A stretch of 10,142 bases of DNA from Acetobacterium sp. (GTDB lineage Bacteria; Bacillota; Clostridia; Eubacteriales; Eubacteriaceae). Position 1 is the first letter of the stretch. The number at the start of each line of letters is the position of its first letter. Positions 6,376-10,142 of this stretch are shown in pieces. Under the pieces are notes generated by a model. It was given only the letters and a program-made list of their open reading frames with translations. It was not told the origin of the DNA and ran no database searches. The stretch is from contig JAKLQL010000491.1 of NCBI GenBank assembly GCA_022013395.1, positions 1 to 10,142 of the forward strand. Direction: 5' to 3'. Made by a program: the position numbers and the translations under genes.

Positions 6376-7699
6376 CCTCCCGGTTCCGGTAGAAACAGCC
6401 TTTAAGCAACTGGAAAGCTGTGGATTCTGTGGATATCTTGTCGGCGGCTGCGTCCGGGATTATCTGCTGAAAACAACCCCCATCGACTTTGACATGACCA
6501 CTGATGCCAGGCCGGATCAAATAATTCAATGTTTTAAAGACTACAGAGTGATTGAAACCGGTATTCGCCATGGCACCGTGACGGTAATCGTCGCCGGGCT
6601 TTGTATTGAAATAACCACTCATCGGATTGAGGGAGAATACTCTGACAGCCGGCACCCTGACAGGGTAACTTTTACAAAAAATATCGAAGATGATCTGGCC
6701 AGGCGGGATTTTACCATCAATGCCTTGGCCTACCACCCCCAGAAAGGGCTCATCGATTTGTTTGGTGGGGCGGCCGATATTAAAAACCAGATTATCCGCT
6801 GTGTCGGCGATCCTCAAAAAAGAATGGCCGAAGATTCCCTGCGAATTCTTCGGGGTTTGCGCTTTGCCGCAACGCTTGGATTTAAACTGGAAAGTAAAAC
6901 CCGGGCGGCCATCCGGCAAAATTGTGGACAACTCAGAGAAATTTCCACCGAGCGAATTGCTGTGGAATTGACGAAACTGATCTGTGGAAAAAATGCCAAA
7001 GACATTATCCTCGAAGAAACTGCGGTGCTGGGGGTGGTGATTCCAGAACTTTTGGCGGCTAAAAGTTTTGATCAGAACAATCCTCATCATTGCTATGATG
7101 TCCTGACCCATACAACGGTGGCGCTGGAAACCCTGCCCCCGGTACCTCGGTTGCGCTGGACCATGCTTTTTCATGATCTGGGAAAACCAGCAACCTATAG
7201 TGAGGATGACAAGGGAATTGGCCATTTCAAAGGACATAGCAAGCTGTCTGAAGCAATGGCCCAAGAGCGCTTGACCGCTCTGAAAATGGACAAAGCAACC
7301 ATTGAGCAGGTCTGTAAACTGGTAAAATATCACGATACTCTGATTGATGCGGATAAAAAAATAATCAAGCGCTGGCTGAATCGTCTGTCGGAGCCATTGT
7401 TTCGGGATCTGCTAGCGATCAAGCGGGGCGATAATCTGGCGCAGGCACCCCAGTATCACACCCGATTGGATGCCCTGAAAAGACTGGAGCAATTACTGGA
7501 TGAGGTCATTGCTGAAAAGGCCTGCTTTTCACTTAAAGATCTGGCCGTCAATGGCAATGATCTGATAGGGTTGGGCATCGAAAACGGCCCGGAAATCGGC
7601 AGGATTCTCAATCAGCTGCTAGAAGGCGTCATCGATGAGGTTTATGAAAATACAAAAGACGACTTAATAAAAAAAGCAAAGGAGCTACAGCTATGTTAA
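6365..7699 (+). CDS. cca: CCA-adding tRNA nucleotidyltransferase, class II, with HD domain
   Basis: A 444-residue class II tRNA nucleotidyltransferase, which builds or repairs the 3' CCA end of tRNA without a template. Class II motifs appear in order: LVGGCVRD (25-32), DFD (41-43) supplying the two metal-binding carboxylates, RRDFTINALAY (113-123), EDSLRILRGLRFA (156-168) containing the EDxxR nucleotide-recognition motif, and EISTERI (192-198). A C-terminal HD domain follows, with HHCYDVLTH (241-249), LFHDLGK (268-274) and a later KYHD (321-324). This resembles clostridial and proteobacterial forms that can also carry phosphatase or phosphodiesterase activity. ATG 6365 lies inside the end of the HD hydrolase gene, and the stop overlaps the tatD start (ATGTTAA). 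A poly(A) polymerase is the main alternative. The motif set and HD domain favour CCA addition. Confidence 0.9.
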   Translation: MKLNLPVPVETAFKQLESCGFCGYLVGGCVRDYLLKTTPIDFDMTTDARPDQIIQCFKDYRVIETGIRHGTVTVIVAGLCIEITTHRIEGEYSDSRHPDRVTFTKNIEDDLARRDFTINALAYHPQKGLIDLFGGAADIKNQIIRCVGDPQKRMAEDSLRILRGLRFAATLGFKLESKTRAAIRQNCGQLREISTERIAVELTKLICGKNAKDIILEETAVLGVVIPELLAAKSFDQNNPHHCYDVLTHTTVALETLPPVPRLRWTMLFHDLGKPATYSEDDKGIGHFKGHSKLSEAMAQERLTALKMDKATIEQVCKLVKYHDTLIDADKKIIKRWLNRLSEPLFRDLLAIKRGDNLAQAPQYHTRLDALKRLEQLLDEVIAEKACFSLKDLAVNGNDLIGLGIENGPEIGRILNQLLEGVIDEVYENTKDDLIKKAKELQLC

Positions 7700-8469
7700 T
7701 CGACAGCCACGCACATATCGACGATCAAAAATTCAGTGAGGATCGGGAAACGGTTCTTGAAAATGCTCGGGCCGCCGGAGTTGAGATCATCATCAATCCC
7801 GGCGCTGACGAGGCATCCAGCTATCGGGCGGTGGAAATGAGCGAAAAATACCCGATGGTTTATGCTACCGTGGGAATCCATCCCCATGATGCTAAGGATT
7901 ATCAGCCCCAAAAACACGATGCTCTGTTAAAAGAATGGGCTAAAAAAGACAAGGTGGTAGCCATTGGTGAAATCGGTCTGGATTATCACTATGACTATTC
8001 GCCACGGGATGTCCAGCAGGACGTGCTTATTCGCCAGCTGATCATTGCTAAAGAGGTGAAATTACCGATTGTGATCCATAACCGGGAATCCATGGAGGAT
8101 ATGGTGCGAATCCTGAAAGAATATTTTGCACCCGAATACGGCGGTATCATGCACAGTTACAGTGGTTCGGTGGAAATGGCCAAGGTATTTTTGGAGATGG
8201 GTTTTTACCTTTCCATATCCGGGCCGTTGACCTTCAGCAACGCCCGCAAGCTCCCAGAAGTGGTAGCCATGATGCCGCTGGATCGGTTATTGGTGGAAAC
8301 CGACAGTCCTTATCTGACCCCTACCCCCCACCGGGGAAAACGCAACGAACCGGCCTATGTCCGTTTGGTAGCCGCAGAAATTGCCCGAATCCGGGGGATC
8401 AGCCTGGAGGAAGTTTCCGAAATTACGACTGAAAATGCAAAAAAAGTTTTTGGGATCACAGAAAAGTAA
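7693..8469 (+). CDS. tatD: TatD-family metal-dependent hydrolase / DNase
   Basis: A 258-residue TIM-barrel amidohydrolase of the TatD family, with the length usual for the family. Metal ligands are visible: His6 and His8 in DSHAHID, Glu93 in IGEIGLDYHYD, His129 in PIVIHNRES, His154 in GIMHSYSG, and Asp204 in ETDSPYLTP. GIHPH (61-65) is also typical. TatD proteins are 3'-5' exonucleases acting on DNA and RNA, with roles proposed in repair and RNA turnover. The specific substrate here is not deducible, and YcfH- or YabD-type would be equivalent names. ATG 7693 overlaps the cca stop by seven bases, so the gene is coupled to cca and ends the operon. I see no clear terminator before the tRNA promoter, so some read-through into the tRNA gene is possible. 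Confidence 0.9.
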   Translation: MLIDSHAHIDDQKFSEDRETVLENARAAGVEIIINPGADEASSYRAVEMSEKYPMVYATVGIHPHDAKDYQPQKHDALLKEWAKKDKVVAIGEIGLDYHYDYSPRDVQQDVLIRQLIIAKEVKLPIVIHNRESMEDMVRILKEYFAPEYGGIMHSYSGSVEMAKVFLEMGFYLSISGPLTFSNARKLPEVVAMMPLDRLLVETDSPYLTPTPHRGKRNEPAYVRLVAAEIARIRGISLEEVSEITTENAKKVFGITEK

Positions 8470-8498
8470 TAAAATAACAAATCGACCATTCATTTTCC

Positions 8499-8527
8499 TT
8501 GACAATCGAAATAAATTCAGATAAAAT
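8499..8527 (+). promoter_or_regulatory. Near-consensus promoter of tRNA-Gln
   Basis: TTGACA (8499-8504), a 17-base spacer and TAAAAT (8522-8527). The predicted start near 8534 leaves a leader of about 27 bases before the tRNA. Confidence 0.88.
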
Positions 8528-8560
8528 GTTTAGCGTACCTTCGGGACAGAAAATGAATAA

Positions 8561-8635
8561 AGGGGTATAGCCAAGCGGTAAGGCAATGGACTCTGACTCC
8601 ATCATTCGCAGGTTCAAATCCTGCTACCTCTGCCA
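8561..8635 (+). tRNA. tRNA-Gln (anticodon CTG)
   Basis: A 75-base cloverleaf. The acceptor stem AGGGGTA (8561-8567) pairs with TACCTCT (8625-8631), including one G-U pair. The D-arm holds AGCGGTAAGG. The anticodon stem ATGGA/TCCAT (8586-8590, 8598-8602) encloses loop CTCTGAC with anticodon CTG at 8593-8595. The T-arm holds GGTTCAAATC. The discriminator is G8632 and the terminal CCA (8633-8635) is encoded in the DNA. The sequence has the form of bacterial glutamine tRNAs and reads CAG. It sits directly after the cca-tatD operon but has its own promoter and terminator. Confidence 0.96.
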
Positions 8636-8646
8636 AAAGAAATCTG

Positions 8647-8687
8647 ACCTGCTTTTTTAAAACAACTTAAAAAGCAGGTTTTGTTTT
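8647..8687 (+). terminator. Intrinsic terminator after tRNA-Gln
   Basis: ACCTGCTTTTT (8647-8657) pairs exactly with AAAAAGCAGGT (8669-8679), 11 pairs, followed by a T-rich tail (8679-8687). Confidence 0.9.
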
Positions 8688-8714
8688 ATCAATTTTTCTG
8701 ATCAGAGTTATAAT
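8686..8714 (+). promoter_or_regulatory. Promoter of the small Fe-S protein gene
   Basis: TTATCA (8686-8691), a 17-base spacer and a perfect TATAAT (8709-8714). The -35 box starts in the T-rich tail of the preceding terminator, so the Fe-S gene is an independent transcription unit. Confidence 0.7.
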
Positions 8715-8743
8715 TATTTAAGGATAGAAAACAGGGAGAGCCC

Positions 8744-8947
8744 ATGTGGAACCAGGAAATCAGCGTATTTGATATTTATGAATATTTGCCGCATACCAAT
8801 TGCAAAAACTGCGGTGAGAATAACTGCATGGCTTTTGCTGAAAAATTGTTAAAGGGCCAGAAAAATATCGGGGGATGTTCAGCGATCCGAGAAGACGTTT
8901 TTGAAAAGAATCGCAAAGAAATTATCGAATTAATTGGAAAGAAATAA
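8744..8947 (+). CDS. Small four-cysteine Fe-S protein resembling the CFeSP gamma N-terminal module
   Basis: A 67-residue protein with Cys20, Cys23, Cys28 and Cys45 in a C-x2-C-x4-C-x16-C pattern, within the context HTNCKNCGENNCMAFAEKLL and then GGC. This spacing is the [4Fe-4S] signature of the putative Fe-S cluster domain found at the N-terminus of the large (gamma) subunit of the corrinoid/iron-sulfur protein and related acetyl-CoA synthase components. Here it stands alone, with a short acidic/basic C-terminal helix and no barrel or corrinoid domain. ATG 8744 follows AGGGAGAG (8732-8739). The gene has its own promoter and terminator. An electron-transfer or activation role is plausible but not shown. 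It is a complete gene, not a fragment, because both ends carry proper signals. Confidence 0.85.
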   Translation: MWNQEISVFDIYEYLPHTNCKNCGENNCMAFAEKLLKGQKNIGGCSAIREDVFEKNRKEIIELIGKK

Positions 8948-8956
8948 TAAACAAAG

Positions 8957-9000
8957 AAGCAGCCCAGCGATGTGAACCCCATTGTTTGGCTGCTTTTTAG
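8957..9000 (+). terminator. Intrinsic terminator after the Fe-S protein gene
   Basis: AAGCAGCC (8957-8964) pairs with GGCTGCTT (8988-8995). An inner helix of seven pairs (8966-8972 with 8980-8986, some G-U) stacks below the loop, and TTTTT follows at 8994-8998. It begins 10 bases after the stop codon. Confidence 0.88.
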
Positions 9001-9067
9001 CGCAATCTTATGAAGATCTATTAATATTCGTTGAAATGAACTCGGATTGGAGCCAGATGGATCTAGC

Positions 9068-9095
9068 TTGATTGTTTATCTTTTTATAGTATAAT
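9068..9095 (+). promoter_or_regulatory. Promoter of the phosphopantetheinyl transferase operon
   Basis: TTGATT (9068-9073), a 16-base spacer and a perfect TATAAT (9090-9095). The transcript would have a leader of about 105 bases. The leader holds a modest hairpin: TGAAAT (9144-9149) with ATTTCA (9166-9171), then CATT/AATG around a GCG loop. Confidence 0.65.
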
Positions 9096-9209
9096 CATAA
9101 ATGAAATATTAAAAAAACAAGAGATAATTAAAATAGATGGTTGTGAAATATCATTGCGAATGTGCATTTCATAGCTGGATAAAATACCTTGATCAAGGAA
9201 ACAGGGCCA

Positions 9210-9914
9210 TTGGAAGAAAAAAAGACAAAAATATTTATTATGAACATTTTGCCGTTGTCTGATCCGCTGCTGCTTGGAAACTATCTGAGTGATATTTCTG
9301 AGGAACGGCAGGAAAAAGTTAGGCGACTCAAAACCGCACAGGCTAAAGCCATGACCACGGGCGCAGAGCTGCTGCTTCGAAAAGCGCTCAGGCAAAACTA
9401 CGACATCAACCAGCCACTGACGATTGTTAAAGGCGAACATGGAAAACCGAGAATTCAGGGTTGTCCAGGGATCCACTTTAATCTTTCCCACTCGGGCGAT
9501 TATGCAGTGTGTGCGGTGAGCTCTCATCCGGTGGGCGTAGATATCCAGAAGATGGCTGAGCCAAATCTTAAACTGGCGAAGCGTTTTTTTGCTACAAAAG
9601 AATCAGATTGGCTTTTTTCCTTGCCAGCTGATCAACAGCGACAGGCGTTTTATGATCTCTGGGTTATTAAAGAAAGTTTCATGAAATACACCGGCAAGGG
9701 TTTTGGGTTGCCGATGAATGCATTTGCCGCGAAGATATTGGGACATTACCCAGATGACGTCGAAATAAAAATCAATCAAGATGAAAAAACTGAGTCAGTC
9801 GTGCTAAAAAAATATGATTATCTGGATAACTATGCACTCTGGTGTTGCAGCGATCATAATCAGTTTGAAGAAAATCTAGGATGGGTCGTCATTAAGGAGA
9901 AAAGCATTGAATAA
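9210..9914 (+). CDS. Sfp-type 4'-phosphopantetheinyl transferase
   Basis: A 234-residue protein that should move the phosphopantetheine arm of CoA onto a carrier-protein serine. Sfp-family motifs are GKP (78-80), FNLSHSGDYAVCAV (90-103), VGVDIQK (108-114) with the metal-ligand Asp111, KRFFATKE (124-131), and WVIKESFMKYTGKGFGLP (151-168) holding the W-x3-KESxxK core. Length matches two-domain Sfp (about 224), not AcpS (about 120). The start is uncertain. TTG 9210 has AAGGA ten bases upstream and keeps the strand TKIFIMNI that aligns with the Sfp N-terminus. TTG 9189 has a poor RBS, and ATG 9241 has none and would cut that strand. No carrier protein, NRPS or PKS gene is in view, so the target is unknown. 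It overlaps the next gene. Confidence 0.87.
   Translation: MEEKKTKIFIMNILPLSDPLLLGNYLSDISEERQEKVRRLKTAQAKAMTTGAELLLRKALRQNYDINQPLTIVKGEHGKPRIQGCPGIHFNLSHSGDYAVCAVSSHPVGVDIQKMAEPNLKLAKRFFATKESDWLFSLPADQQRQAFYDLWVIKESFMKYTGKGFGLPMNAFAAKILGHYPDDVEIKINQDEKTESVVLKKYDYLDNYALWCCSDHNQFEENLGWVVIKEKSIE
9894..9899 (+). promoter_or_regulatory. Ribosome binding site inside the PPTase gene that fixes a TTG start for the chromate transporter
   Basis: AAGGAG lies seven bases before TTG 9907, within the last codons of the preceding gene. The next in-frame ATG (9952) has no comparable site. Confidence 0.7.
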
Positions 9915-10142
9915 AGAAGAACATATAACCGCATCGCTGAGAATAATATTTATGACCTTTTTCAAAATTGGGTTATTTACTTTTGGTGGCGGTTATGCCA
10001 TGGTCCCTTTAATTGAATATGAGATGGTGGAAAAACATCACTGGATTGACAGTAAAGAAATTATTGATATTATTGCGGTAGCGGCAGCGGCACCGGGGGT
10101 AATCGCGGTAAACACGGCAACTTTCGTGGGTTATCGGGTTGC
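9907..10142 (+). CDS. Chromate transporter family (CHR) membrane protein, 5' part only
   Basis: An open frame of 78 codons runs off the right edge. It begins at TTG 9907 and overlaps the stop of the PPTase gene by eight bases. The translation contains FKIGLFTFGGGYAMVPLIEYEM (given here only by its core FGGGYAMVPLIE, residues about 25-36), a tryptophan ten residues later, and APGVIAVNTATFVGYRV near the edge. These are the two signature regions of the N-terminal half of CHR/ChrA transporters. Clostridia usually carry the short form, about 180-200 residues, often as a pair of adjacent genes, so a second CHR gene may follow. Family membership does not prove chromate export. The usual PGP of the second motif reads PGV here. 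Confidence 0.85.
   Translation, partial: MNKEEHITASLRIIFMTFFKIGLFTFGGGYAMVPLIEYEMVEKHHWIDSKEIIDIIAVAAAAPGVIAVNTATFVGYRV

Noticed and set aside
9138..9263. A 41-codon ATG frame in the PPTase leader that overlaps the PPTase start in another frame, a possible leader peptide.
   Set aside because: There is no Shine-Dalgarno at a usable distance (nearest AGAG is about 14 bases away) and the product resembles nothing I know. It is probably chance.
1..10142. Mobile element, CRISPR array, defence system or toxin-antitoxin pair.
   Set aside because: I saw no regularly spaced direct repeats, transposase or integrase motifs, terminal repeats or target duplications. All coding regions are accounted for by housekeeping or cofactor genes.

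Overview
This window looks like a chromosomal segment of a low-to-moderate-GC anaerobic Firmicute. Best guess is an acetogenic clostridium of the Eubacteriaceae (Acetobacterium or Eubacterium type). This is inferred from strong GGAGG-type ribosome binding sites, several TTG starts, a clostridial type of CCA-adding enzyme with an HD domain, B12 salvage under a cobalamin riboswitch, and a tiny Fe-S protein resembling the N-terminal module of the corrinoid/Fe-S protein of the Wood-Ljungdahl pathway. No tool was run, so the taxon is not proven. I see no insertion sequence, phage gene or CRISPR array.

Layout. (1) 36-653 (+) encodes a short aromatic-acid-exporter/FUSC-like membrane protein. It converges on a minus-strand operon across a hairpin that can terminate in both directions (721-760). 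(2) 2500-802 (-) is a B12 salvage unit: promoter with an overlapping perfect palindrome, cobalamin riboswitch, intrinsic terminator, cblT (alpha-ribazole ECF S component) and cblS (alpha-ribazole kinase), with a small hairpin between the two genes. (3) 2717-5573 (+) is the p-aminobenzoate cluster pabA-pabB-pabC, closed by a strong terminator at 5628-5673. (4) 5736-8469 (+) is an operon from an extended -10 promoter: a small HD-domain hydrolase, the CCA-adding enzyme and a TatD-family nuclease, all overlapping. (5) 8499-8687 is a tRNA-Gln(CTG) gene with its own near-consensus promoter and terminator. (6) 8744-8947 is a 67-residue four-cysteine Fe-S protein, again with its own promoter and terminator. 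(7) 9210 to the right edge holds an Sfp-type phosphopantetheinyl transferase coupled by overlap to a chromate-transporter (CHR) gene that runs off the window.

The theme is cofactor supply plus tRNA maintenance. PabABC turns chorismate into p-aminobenzoate for folate, CblT/CblS salvage the lower ligand of B12, and the Fe-S mini-protein resembles a corrinoid-protein module. An acetogen uses large amounts of both tetrahydrofolate and corrinoids, which fits. The window is mostly conventional. The points worth a second look are the palindrome on the cblT promoter, the riboswitch-terminator leader, a Gln-to-Pro change next to the PabA nucleophile, and the stand-alone Fe-S protein.
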